From NCBI GenBank assembly GCA_016709725.1, contig JADJMG010000006.1, positions 310,001-374,000 on the forward strand: a DNA stretch of 64,000 nucleotides. Reading direction: 5' to 3'. The notes beneath the pieces were generated by a model. It was not told where the DNA came from. It saw only the letters and a program-made list of their open reading frames with translations, and did no database searches. Position numbers and translations under genes: made by a program. Below are positions 40,654-49,483 of the stretch, piece after piece; the first letter of the stretch is position 1, and each line of letters starts with the position of its first letter. The DNA is from Bacteroidota bacterium. Lineage in GTDB: Bacteria > Bacteroidota > Bacteroidia > AKYH767-A > OLB10.

Positions 40654-41928
40654 TTAGAGTTTTTGGAAAGAGACCGAAAAAGAATGAAGATTATCGGAAA
40701 AAGAATAGGAAATCGTCCAGTGGTTTAGATCTGCAATTTTCTTAATAATCGCCAAGCCCAACCCATTACCTTGTTCTGAAGGATTAGATTTAGAGAAACG
40801 ATTAAATAAGTTATGTTCTACCAATGCTTGTATTTGTCCTGAGTTTGAAAATAGAAGTGATTGATTCGATAGTTTGATTAAAATTTGCCCATGGCTAATA
40901 TTATGTCTTATTGCATTTAGAAATAAGTTGCTGATGAGTATCTCAGCTAAAACAGGGTTTGATTTTACATTTGTTATTTCACTTAACTCTAATTTAATAG
41001 TTAGGTTTTTCGCTTTTGCCTGTTCTAGAAAAAAGTCAAGATGCTTTTTGATAGTATCATTCAAGCAAATTGTTTCACTTTCACTGTAATTATCATTTTC
41101 GATTTTCGACAACAACAATAAATTTTTATTTAATCGATTTAGTCGAGATACGCTATCGTTTAATGAACTCAACATTTCATATTGTTCATTTGTGAATTCA
41201 GCGCTTTGGATGAAAGTGTCAATTTTTGCCTGAAACAAGGCCAATGGAGTTTGTAGTTCGTGGGCTGCATTTTCAACAAATTCTCTTTGACTATGGTAGA
41301 TAGAGGTATTTTTTTCGATCAGTTTTTCAATACTTTTATTTAAACGATTAAATTCTTCGATATTTGTACTTGTTAGTTTTGGCTGAATGGATTTATCAAT
41401 TTCAAACTTCTCAATTTGATTTAACGTTTCGTTAAAGGGTTTCCAAAGATGGATGGATAATTTTTTTGTGATTATGAATAAGCCAACCAGCAGAAGTATA
41501 ATAATTGTTAAAAAAAGTAGGGCAATGCTCTCCTTTAAGTCTTCCGTTTCCACTAGGTTAATACGTGCTGAATAGGTATATGGATTTCCATCGATGATGA
41601 TCGAAGCATTAAGTTCTCGATAGGGTTCGAGTTCAGCGTCTAGGGTGTCATAGTAGGCAGTATAAAATAGGGTGTCGCTACTTCCACTTTGAATGGGTTC
41701 AATCTTTATGTTTCTATTGTATTTATTCCAATTTTCAATTTCTGCGGTTGGTAAAGTGGGTGCTGTGAATTTTAAAAATTCATTCTTGTGAAGTACAAGC
41801 GTCTCGTCTGTTTCTTCGATGTATAATCTCGCTGTAATATAATAGAATAAAGGAGCGGATACGGTTAATAGTATCACAGAAAAAATCAAATAAACTTTCG
41901 ATGTTTTATATAATAGTTTTTTAGTCAT
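40654..41928 (-). CDS. Membrane sensor histidine kinase
   Basis: The 424-aa protein has two transmembrane segments (about 10-32 and 137-157, SIALLFLTIIILLLVGLFIIT) flanking a roughly 100-residue periplasmic sensor domain. It then has a linker without an obvious HAMP. The dimerisation box is ENAAHELQTPLALFQ (phospho-acceptor His), the N-box LFLNAIRHNISHG, and the G-box EQGNGLGLAIIKKIADL. Its ATG overlaps the end of the response regulator gene by 8 bp, so the two are translationally coupled. The signal is unknown; the downstream PepSY-like and receptor genes are plausible targets or partners. Confidence 0.92.
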   Translation of the reverse strand: MTKKLLYKTSKVYLIFSVILLTVSAPLFYYITARLYIEETDETLVLHKNEFLKFTAPTLPTAEIENWNKYNRNIKIEPIQSGSSDTLFYTAYYDTLDAELEPYRELNASIIIDGNPYTYSARINLVETEDLKESIALLFLTIIILLLVGLFIITKKLSIHLWKPFNETLNQIEKFEIDKSIQPKLTSTNIEEFNRLNKSIEKLIEKNTSIYHSQREFVENAAHELQTPLALFQAKIDTFIQSAEFTNEQYEMLSSLNDSVSRLNRLNKNLLLLSKIENDNYSESETICLNDTIKKHLDFFLEQAKAKNLTIKLELSEITNVKSNPVLAEILISNLFLNAIRHNISHGQILIKLSNQSLLFSNSGQIQALVEHNLFNRFSKSNPSEQGNGLGLAIIKKIADLNHWTISYSFSDNLHSFSVSFQKL

Positions 41929-42598
41929 TCTTCCATTTGTAACCTAATCCATAAACAGTTTTTATGTATTCACTACAACTTGCATCTTTCAATTTGTTTT
42001 TCAAGTTTTTTATATGGGCATACACAAAATCATGGTTATCTAACATATCTGCCATATCGCCCGAAAGATGTTCTGCTATTGCACTTTTTGAAAGAACTTT
42101 ATTTTCATTTCCAATTAAGTATAACAGTAAATCAATTTCTTTTTTTGTGATATCAATTGCGTTGCCGTTAACTTTTACTGTTTTTGAAAGACTATCGATC
42201 TCAATTTCGTGGTAGGTAATAAGGTTATTTCCTTTGAAGTTTTTCCTTCTTATAAGCGCTTGAATTCTTACCATCAGTTCGGATAAATGAAAAGGTTTTG
42301 TAATATAGTCATCTGCACCTAGATTAAATCCTTCAATTTTTGTTTCTAAAGTTTCTTTGGCAGATATAATTATAACGCCTTCGGTTTTCTTTTGCTTTTT
42401 TAGTTCTTTTAAAATTTCAAAACCGTTACCGTCAGGTAACATTAAGTCAAGTAAAATGCAGTCGTAGTCGTAGGTTGAGATTTTGTTTAGAGCCATTTTT
42501 CCATCTATTGCCATCTCACAAACAAAGTGGTGGCTTTTTAAATAACTTTGAATGCTATGCGCAAGCTCTTTTTCGTCCTCTATAATTAATAATTTCAT
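41921..42598 (-). CDS. OmpR-family response regulator
   Basis: The 225-aa two-component regulator has a receiver domain with acidic pair E7-D8, phospho-acceptor D51 (ILLDLMLPDGNGF), S79 and K101 (YITKPF). A winged-helix DNA-binding domain at about 130-225 (VNGNAIDITKKEIDLLLYL, then IKTVYGLGYKW) follows. It is first in the minus-strand series and overlaps the kinase gene by 8 bp. Confidence 0.94.
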   Translation of the reverse strand: MKLLIIEDEKELAHSIQSYLKSHHFVCEMAIDGKMALNKISTYDYDCILLDLMLPDGNGFEILKELKKQKKTEGVIIISAKETLETKIEGFNLGADDYITKPFHLSELMVRIQALIRRKNFKGNNLITYHEIEIDSLSKTVKVNGNAIDITKKEIDLLLYLIGNENKVLSKSAIAEHLSGDMADMLDNHDFVYAHIKNLKNKLKDASCSEYIKTVYGLGYKWKND

Positions 42599-42925
42599 TG
42601 TTACGAAGGTAAGTATTCAATTTAGAATAAATTTAGCATGTCGGATTGAGACCTGACAAATTAGGTGCTTTGCTTTTTTGCATTGGGTATTCCTGTTAGG
42701 ATGGATCAACCTCAACCGTGCTATCGGGGTAACTAAATTTTTATAAAGGGTCAGGAGGGTTTTTTTTGTTCTTGGATGAACTTTAATGTTATAGAAACAG
42801 TCAAGCTGTGTGGAGCTGCAATAAAAATGTTGAGTGAGATGTATTCGTATGGAAAAGAGTTGAAAAGTCACCAGCGCATTCGTTATCTTATTCTATATAT
42901 ATCATCCAAATTTTCAGCCTCGATT
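42599..42925. other. Intergenic gap of 327 bp
   Basis: This is the upstream region of the response regulator and the downstream region of ispE (both minus). No supported gene, RNA or clear promoter box was found. Confidence 0.4.
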
Positions 42926-43735
42926 TTACAATCTCCCCTCCCAAATTTGCATTTCTTCCGGTTGAAAAAGTGGTGGCTTTTGTTTAAAAAGTCCATAGAC
43001 TGATGCCCCTGAACCACTCATGCTTGAATAGGTAGCACCTAATTCATACATGTTGCTTTTTATTTCGCCGATGATAGGATGACGTTGTATGGCATGAATT
43101 TCAAAATCATTTTTAAGTTGATCTTTCCATTGCTCAAGCGGTAAGGAAATGATTTCTCGAATTGATTTTTGCGGTTGAAGGGGAGTAATCCAACTGTATG
43201 CTTCAGCGGTTGAAATGGAAATGTGTGGCATTACAATAAGAATATACCATCCAGCTAGATCAACAGAAATTGGTTCTAAAATTTCACCTCTTCCTTTTAC
43301 AAACGCTGGTTTTTCCATCAAAAAGAAAGGACAGTCACTTCCGAGTTGAAGGGCATAATCATGAAGTTTTTCAGCTGAAATTCCCAATTTTGCTATTTCA
43401 TTAATCAGTTTGAGTGCATAAGCTCCATCCGATGATCCACCTCCCAAACCAGCTCCCATGGGAAGAATCTTATGTAAATGAAAGCTTAAGCCTGGGATTT
43501 CATAATCATTTTTTAATAATTGATACCCTTTGAAAATCAGGTTTTTAGATGGATCTCCAGTGATGGGCAATCCTGTCATTTTAAGATTAAATTCTTGATT
43601 TTCAGTAGTTATCACCTCAATTACATCCGTCCATCCAACAGGATAAAAAACAGATTCAATGTCGTGAAAGTTATCACCACGTTTAGCAATGATATTCAGT
43701 CCTAAATTGATTTTTACGGGTGGGAATGCGACCAT
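42926..43735 (-). CDS. ispE: 4-diphosphocytidyl-2-C-methyl-D-erythritol kinase IspE
   Basis: This GHMP-family kinase of the non-mevalonate isoprenoid pathway phosphorylates CDP-methylerythritol. The N-terminus is AFPPVKINLGLNIIAKRGDNFHDIES. The ATP loop is LPMGAGLGGGSSDGAYAL. The active-site segment is LGSDCPFFL, and the C-terminal Gly motif is SSMSGSGASVYGLF. It is complete at 269 aa and is divergent from accA, with 71 bp between start codons. Confidence 0.95.
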   Translation of the reverse strand: MVAFPPVKINLGLNIIAKRGDNFHDIESVFYPVGWTDVIEVITTENQEFNLKMTGLPITGDPSKNLIFKGYQLLKNDYEIPGLSFHLHKILPMGAGLGGGSSDGAYALKLINEIAKLGISAEKLHDYALQLGSDCPFFLMEKPAFVKGRGEILEPISVDLAGWYILIVMPHISISTAEAYSWITPLQPQKSIREIISLPLEQWKDQLKNDFEIHAIQRHPIIGEIKSNMYELGATYSSMSGSGASVYGLFKQKPPLFQPEEMQIWEGRL

Positions 43736-43742
43736 GAAGGAA

Positions 43743-43750
43743 CAAAGTTA
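43743..43750 (-). promoter_or_regulatory. Candidate -7 box TAACTTTG for ispE
   Basis: Read on the minus strand TAACTTTG matches TAnnTTTG and lies 7 nt before the ispE ATG. This would leave a very short leader. Confidence 0.35.
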
Positions 43751-43781
43751 ATATACCCGACCGAGTTTTTTGATTTTCGGG

Positions 43782-43789
43782 TATCTTTG
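43782..43789 (+). promoter_or_regulatory. Candidate -7 box TATCTTTG for accA
   Basis: TATCTTTG matches TAnnTTTG and lies 17 nt before the accA ATG. With the minus-strand box at 43743-43750 it makes a compact divergent promoter region. No TTG at standard spacing is seen. Confidence 0.4.
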
Positions 43790-43806
43790 AACCCAATCTT
43801 AAACTC

Positions 43807-44766
43807 ATGAGCGGAACATTATTGGACTTTGAAAAGCCATTGGAAGAGTTGAATGAACAACTGGAAAAGGCAAAGCAGATATCAGAGAAGGGAAAGGTGA
43901 ACGTTGATGATGTAATTAAAGAAATTGAATCCAAAATTGAAAAGACGAAGCAGGAAATTTTTAGCAACCTCACTCCTTGGCAACGCGTTCAATTATCTCG
44001 TCATCCCGATCGACCTTATACATTAGATTATATTAACGCTATCACTGGTGGACAATTCATGGAATTATTCGGCGATCGTCAAGTGAAAGACGATAAAGCC
44101 ATGATTGGTGGTTTTGGTGATGTGGATGGTCAAACTGTAATGTTTGTTGGACAACAAAAAGGTGCGAATACGAAGATGCGTCAGTTTCGCAATTTCGGTA
44201 TGCCAAACCCTGAAGGATATCGCAAAGCGTTGCGTTTGTTTCGTCTTGCCGAAAAATTTAATAAGCCCATTGTTACATTAATCGATACACCTGGAGCTTA
44301 CCCCGGACTCGAAGCTGAAGAGCGCGGACAAGGTGAAGCCATTGCTCGGAATTTGTATGAAATGACAATTCTGAAAGTACCTGTAATTTGCATTATTGTA
44401 GGTGAAGGTGCTAGCGGTGGCGCATTAGGAATTGGAATTGGCGATAAAGTATTTATGTTGGAAAACACTTGGTATTCCGTAATTTCACCTGAGTCATGTT
44501 CAAGTATTTTGTGGAGAAATTGGGACAACAAGGAAAGAGCAGCAGAAGCATTGAAGTTAACGTCCATCGATATGAATTCATCTCACTTAGTCGATGGAAT
44601 TATACCAGAACCCATTGGCGGAGCACATTCTAATCCCTTGGAAATGTTTGTAACCGTGAAATCAGAAATATTAAAAAATTTAAAGTTGTTAAAAGCAATG
44701 TCCCCCGAAGAACGAATTCAAAAAAGAATTGATAAGTTCTGCTCGATGGGAGTGTATAACGAATAA
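43807..44766 (+). CDS. accA: Acetyl-CoA carboxylase carboxyltransferase subunit alpha
   Basis: AccA, with AccD, transfers carboxyl from biotin to acetyl-CoA in the first step of fatty-acid synthesis. The N-terminal coiled region starts LLDFEKPLEELNEQLEKAK. The core has WQRVQLSRHPDRPYTLDYI, GDRQVKDDKAMIGGFG, TLIDTPGAYPGLEAEERGQ and GEGASGGALGIGIGD, followed by NTWYSVISPESCSSILW. It is complete at 319 aa, the family-typical length. Confidence 0.97.
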   Translation: MSGTLLDFEKPLEELNEQLEKAKQISEKGKVNVDDVIKEIESKIEKTKQEIFSNLTPWQRVQLSRHPDRPYTLDYINAITGGQFMELFGDRQVKDDKAMIGGFGDVDGQTVMFVGQQKGANTKMRQFRNFGMPNPEGYRKALRLFRLAEKFNKPIVTLIDTPGAYPGLEAEERGQGEAIARNLYEMTILKVPVICIIVGEGASGGALGIGIGDKVFMLENTWYSVISPESCSSILWRNWDNKERAAEALKLTSIDMNSSHLVDGIIPEPIGGAHSNPLEMFVTVKSEILKNLKLLKAMSPEERIQKRIDKFCSMGVYNE

Positions 44767-44787
44767 AGAAACCGGAAGATCATTTAG

Positions 44788-44809
44788 AGCCGGTGCCTTG
44801 TCGCCGGCT
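44788..44809 (+). terminator. Weak hairpin terminator after accA
   Basis: A 6-bp GC-rich stem (44788-44793 with 44804-44809) has a 10-nt loop and is followed by TTCTTGTCTT. It is 22 bp after the accA stop. The remaining gap to dnaB (44810-45011) shows nothing definite. Confidence 0.45.
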
Positions 44810-45011
44810 TTCTTGTCTTATAGTGACTTGATTTATGGATGAAAAAAAATTCATTGTCAAAGTAAAATTAAATCTTACAATAAAAAATATTCCTCTCATC
44901 AATTATATTATATCCGAAACGGTATAACTTTTACGACTGAAACAAAGTAGTTTGAATTGATGTTAATAAAATCTTACCCCTTACCAAGCGCAGAGCTATT
45001 AAATTTGAAGT

Positions 45012-46534
45012 ATGAGTACTGAGAAAACCACACGTAGAAAAACGGCAGGATCTAATATTGTTTTAACCGAAGCCATGCCTGGAAAATTACCTCCTCAGGC
45101 AGTAGATATGGAAGAAGCTGTTTTAGGAGCGATGATGTTGGATAAAAATGCGGTGGCCGAAGTAATTGATATTCTCAAACCTGAAGCATTTTACAACGAA
45201 GCGCACAATGCTATTTTTAAAGCCATTCAAGATCTTTTTCATGGTACCCAACCTGTCGATATTTTGACAGTAACACAACAATTAAGAAAAAATGGAACCA
45301 TCGATTTAGCCGGTGGACCTTTTTACGTCACTCAGCTAACCAATAGAATTGCATCTGCAGCGAACATTGAATTTCATGCGCGTATTGTTTTGCAAAAATT
45401 TATTCAACGTGAATTAATTCGTATCTCTAGTGATACCATTCGTAATGCATTTGAAGATACATCCGATGTATTGGCGCTCTTAGACAAAGCCGAACAAAAT
45501 CTTTTTGAAATTACCGATTCGAACATCAGAAGGAAGTATGAGTCCATGGCCGGATTAGTTTCTAAGGCGGTGAAGGGAATTGAAATTGCTTCGAATTTAG
45601 AGTCCGGAGTGACAGGAGTTCCTAGTGGATTTACCGAGTTAGATCGTGTTACTGTAGGATGGCAGAAAAGTGATTTAATTATTATCGCTGCTCGTCCAGG
45701 TATGGGTAAAACGGCTTTCGTTTTAAGCTTAGCTCGAAATTCTGCTGTGATGTTTAAGAAACCAGTCGCGTTCTTTAGTTTAGAGATGTCGAGTATTCAG
45801 TTGGTAAACCGTTTGGTGTCGAGCGAAACAGAATTGGATACGGAAAAATTAAGAAAAGGAAATTTAGATCCACACGAGTGGACACAACTTAATAAAAAAG
45901 TTTCTGCATTAACAGAAGCACCCATCTACATTGACGATACGCCGGCATTAAATGTTTTTGAATTGCGTGCAAGTGTCGACGATTAGTTTCTGAAAGAAAA
46001 ATTGAAATGATCATCATCGATTATCTTCAGTTGATGCAAGGAGGTACGGATAATAAAAACGGAAATCGTGAACAGGAAATTTCGCATATCTCTCGATCGT
46101 TGAAAGGTCTTGCGAAGGAATTGAATGTTCCGGTGATTGCACTTTCGCAGTTAAGTCGTAACGTTGAGAAAAGCCAAACCAAGAAACCTCAATTGAGCGA
46201 TCTTCGTGAATCAGGAGCGATTGAGCAGGATGCTGATATGGTAATGTTCATTTATCGTCCAGAATATTATGGGTTAACAGAAACAGAAGATGGCTCTCCC
46301 GTGAATGATTTGGCTGAAATCATCATTGCTAAAAATAGAAATGGTGCCTTGAAGTCTGTGCCGCTTCGATTCATCGGTCGCCTTACCAAGTTCACGGATT
46401 ATGAAACTTATGATTTCATGGATCAAAGTGGATCCGATGATCAGCCGATGCAGATGGTACCCAATCCAAACGTGGATTCTAGTCGGATCACTCGTAATTC
46501 AAGGATGAATGATATGGAGGATCAGCCATTTTAA
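45012..46534 (+). CDS. dnaB: Replicative DNA helicase DnaB, -1 frameshift
   Basis: DnaB is the hexameric 5'-3' replicative helicase. The N-terminal domain contains LPPQAVDMEEAVLGAMMLDKNA. The RecA-like domain contains GVPSGFTELDRVTVGWQ, Walker A ARPGMGKTAF, FSLEMSSIQLVNRL, Walker B-type IIIDYLQLMQ, LSQLSRNVE and LSDLRESGAIEQDADMV. The break is at AA 45971-45972: adding one A turns RASVDD-stop into RAKCRRLVSERKIEMIIIDYLQ. The restored length is about 507 aa. No intein is present. An essential gene is not expected to be broken, so this is probably a sequence error. Confidence 0.95.
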
Positions 46535-46679
46535 ATGAAAATTCCATCTTATTAAATCGATTTTGAAATGGAAAAATAAGGGTTGTCTCGATGGATTTTT
46601 GCAGGGTAAAAGTTCTATTTTTTTACATTTCTGGAAGCAACATTTTGCATTTCTTTGCGTTTGACTATCATTGTAGATC

Positions 46680-47942
46680 ATGATTAAAAAATTATTTATT
46701 TTATTCTTCTTTCTATTCTCCTTTAGCAGCTCGCTGAGGGCATCTTATATTTTGATTCCGATGGATGCTGCCCAAAAGAATCATTTGAAGGCTTACGGTG
46801 TTGCTTATTGGATTTTAACGAATAATTTGGAAGTAGATTGGCTGCTCAACTACCGAGGTGGAAGTTTTATGTTTAAACACCTTCCGGCTATCGAAAAGGA
46901 ATGTAATATTCGTGGAGTTAGCTTCAGTGTGATTGCGGATGGACAAGCTGCCAATATCATTGATGAAATTGCGCGTCCAGAGGTAAACATGGATTTGGTG
47001 AAGCTGGAAAAAGCGCCAAAAATGGCAGTGTATTCTCCCAAAGATAAATTGCCATGGGATGATGCAGTGACATTAGTTTTAACCTATGCTGAAATTCCCT
47101 ACGAAATTATTTACGACGAAGAAATCATGACGGGGAAACTTCCGTTATACGATTGGCTGCATATGCATCACGAAGATTTTACCGGGCAGTACGGGAAATT
47201 TTATGCGATGTATCACACGGCTGCTTGGTATCAAGAGCAAGTAAGAACCGATGAAGCTATGGCTAATAAACTTGGATTTTCGAAAGTGTCGCAGATGAAA
47301 GGAGCCGTTGCAGAAAGGATAAAAGAGTTTACTGCGGGTGGTGGATTTTTATTTTCGATGTGTTCAGGAACCGATTCGTATGATATTTCTTTATCGGCTC
47401 ACGGTTTAGATATTTGCGAGAAGATGTATGATGGAGATGGAACCACGCCGAGTTATAACAGTAAATTGGATTACGAAAAAACTTTTGCCTTCAGAAATTT
47501 TAAGTTGAGCCAAAATCCACTCGAGTATGAGTTTTCGGATATCGATATGACCACGCAGCGTAAAATTCCGCGTAACGAAGATGTATTTGTACTCTTTGAA
47601 TTTTCAGCGAAATGGGATCCTGTTCCCTCTATGCTTTGTCAAAATCACGAGCAGGTCATCAAAGGATTTATGGGTCAAACCACCTCATTCAAAAAGGAGT
47701 TGATTAAGCCTGAAGTGCTCATCATGGGTGAGAATAAAGCAGCAGGGGAAGGGCGTTATATCCATGGGGAAATAGGAAAGGGAACCTGGACATTCTACGG
47801 TGGCCACGATCCGGAAGATTATCAGCATATGGTGGGTGATCCGCCAACCGACCTCAGTTTACACCCAAATTCGCCCGGTTATCGATTGATTTTGAATAAT
47901 GTATTATTCCCCGCCGCCAAGAAGAAGAAGCAGAAAACCTAG
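46680..47942 (+). CDS. Secreted conserved Bacteroidota protein, often labelled asparagine synthetase B
   Basis: The 420-aa protein has a signal peptide (LFILFFFLFSFSSSLRA). Recognisable blocks are SYILIPMDAAQKNHLKAYG, LNYRGGSFMF, EVNMDLVKLEKAPKMAVYS, DDAVTLVLTYAEIPYEIIYDEE, DWLHMHHEDFTGQYGKFY, FTAGGGFLFSMCSGTDSYD, and GTWTFYGGHDPEDYQHMVGDP. From memory this family is commonly annotated asparagine synthetase B. The sequence has no N-terminal Cys nucleophile, no PPi-loop SGGxDS and no synthetase domain, so that name looks wrong. The GGG...CSGTDS and GGHDPED motifs resemble amidotransferase/ThuA-like Rossmann folds. The periplasmic function is unknown. Confidence 0.78.
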   Translation: MIKKLFILFFFLFSFSSSLRASYILIPMDAAQKNHLKAYGVAYWILTNNLEVDWLLNYRGGSFMFKHLPAIEKECNIRGVSFSVIADGQAANIIDEIARPEVNMDLVKLEKAPKMAVYSPKDKLPWDDAVTLVLTYAEIPYEIIYDEEIMTGKLPLYDWLHMHHEDFTGQYGKFYAMYHTAAWYQEQVRTDEAMANKLGFSKVSQMKGAVAERIKEFTAGGGFLFSMCSGTDSYDISLSAHGLDICEKMYDGDGTTPSYNSKLDYEKTFAFRNFKLSQNPLEYEFSDIDMTTQRKIPRNEDVFVLFEFSAKWDPVPSMLCQNHEQVIKGFMGQTTSFKKELIKPEVLIMGENKAAGEGRYIHGEIGKGTWTFYGGHDPEDYQHMVGDPPTDLSLHPNSPGYRLILNNVLFPAAKKKKQKT

Positions 47943-47955
47943 AATTTGTTTGTGT

Positions 47956-47985
47956 TTGGATTAAAGACATTAGTTTTTACATTTG
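47956..47985 (+). promoter_or_regulatory. Promoter TTG-N19-TACATTTG
   Basis: TTG (47956-47958) and TACATTTG (47978-47985) are spaced by 19 nt, the Bacteroidota consensus, 15 nt before the ATG at 48001. This supports that start over the upstream TTG at 47983. Confidence 0.55.
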
Positions 47986-48000
47986 TTCCAAACGTTACAA

Positions 48001-49474
48001 ATGAACCAATTTCCTCGAGTTGCCATTTTATTTTTTTTTATTTTAAAAGCTCATCTTTCTTTTTGTCAAGAATTATCGCATTATCAGCCGATAAAAATAG
48101 ATACCACAAATGTGGATGTTTTAAAATTTATTGATGCCAATTTTCAAATCAATAAAGACACTTTAACTTTAAAGGATACGACCATTCGAAGTATCATTAT
48201 TCGCCAATGCTCTACAAGAGTCGATTTGGTTAAGGATTTTGTAAACGATGGCGATTTATATCATAATTCAATATTTGATTCTATTGTCAGAAAAGTTGCT
48301 TCTGTGATTATAGCTGCAAATCCAATTTTCAAAGATAAAATCATTGTCTTAACATCAAGAAGTTTAATACCGAATGCTTTTAATTTAGGAAATGGTGTTG
48401 TAGTTGTTAATATGGGATTGCTTTCACAAATTCAAACTGAAGATCAACTGGCTCTAATATTATGTCATGAAATGGCCCATGACTATTATCGACATGTGAA
48501 TAATTCAATTTTTAGTTACGCCATGAAAAGAACGGACAAAGAGTTGAAGAGAAAAATAAAAAAGACTTTAAAAGAAAAATACAACGTAAATCAAAAGCTT
48601 GAAGCATTGCTCATACCTGGTATTTTAGAAGATATGAAATATAGTAGGATGGATGAATTAGCAGCGGATTCATTGGGTCTTGTTTTATTATCAAATACAA
48701 ATTACAATCTTGCAAATGCAATAAAGGTTATTGATATTTTAGATGATATAGACGAAGAAGTGAGAAAGAACCTTTGGAGCTCGAAAAGTACTTTACCTGC
48801 CCGGAGGTACCCGCGCGTCCAACTTGGTTTGAGTATGAGGAAACATCTGCTTTAATGATACCCAGCGAGGAGGATACGAAAGGTATATTGGACGACTCAT
48901 TGAAAACACATCCAGATTGTAGCCTCCGCAAAGCGAAGTTGTTGGATCAAGTAAAGGCGATGGGTAGATTGACTGAGAGTACTGAAGAAGACGCGATCCA
49001 CTATTTATTGAAAGATAAAAAAATGGTTGATTTTGAAATAGCACAAACGCTCTATGATCAATTGAGAATTAGCTCTTGCATTTATTTTATCTTAGCTAAA
49101 ATTGAAGATTATCCAGGAGATTATTATTTGAAATCGTTGCTTTCTTTATGTTTATCTACCTATTCGGAATATCAAAAAAGAAGAATGCAAGTTTTGTTAT
49201 TGGTTATAATAATTCTGAGTATTCAACTAATTATAATAAAGTCATTACATTTTTAAACTCTATAAGTCCAGCGGAAAGTAGTGCATTATCTTATTGGATG
49301 ATTCGTCCTGAACAATTAGCTATAAAGGGCAATGAGAGTTATCTTTCAGCATTATTACTTTCAAGTTATGCCTTTGAGAAAGAAGCTGAATATAAAGTGT
49401 TCTTGAGCGAGTATAATTCAAAATTCCCCGAGGGAAGATTAAAGAAGTATATTAATAAACTATCTAAATACTAA
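48001..49474 (+). CDS. M48-family secreted metalloprotease, two frameshifts
   Basis: This is a zinc endopeptidase-like exported protein. The start is ATG 48001 (MNQFPRVAILFFFILKAHLS, a signal peptide). The catalytic region has FNLGNGVVVVNMGLLSQ, then LALILCHEMAHDYYRH (HExxH zinc motif), and DELAADSLGLVLL (third ligand Glu), the order seen in M48/oligopeptidase families. The C-terminal half (WFEYEETSALMIPSEEDTKG) is unlike named domains and helical. Breaks: a lost base at AA 48769-48770 (joins DEEVRKN to PLELEKYFTCPEVPARP) and a lost A in the A6 at 49174-49179 (joins STYSEYQKK to KNASFVIGYNNSEYS). The restored length is about 490 aa. The following gene begins 9 bp after the stop. Confidence 0.72.
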
Positions 49475-49483
49475 AAAAATATT

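Noticed and set aside
42776..43003. 75-codon plus-strand frame overlapping the 3' end of ispE
   Set aside because: It overlaps the end of a certain gene on the other strand and has no recognisable features.
46680..47942. Asparagine synthetase B
   Set aside because: No N-terminal Cys nucleophile, no ATP-PPi loop and a signal peptide is present. The label seems to be inherited annotation.
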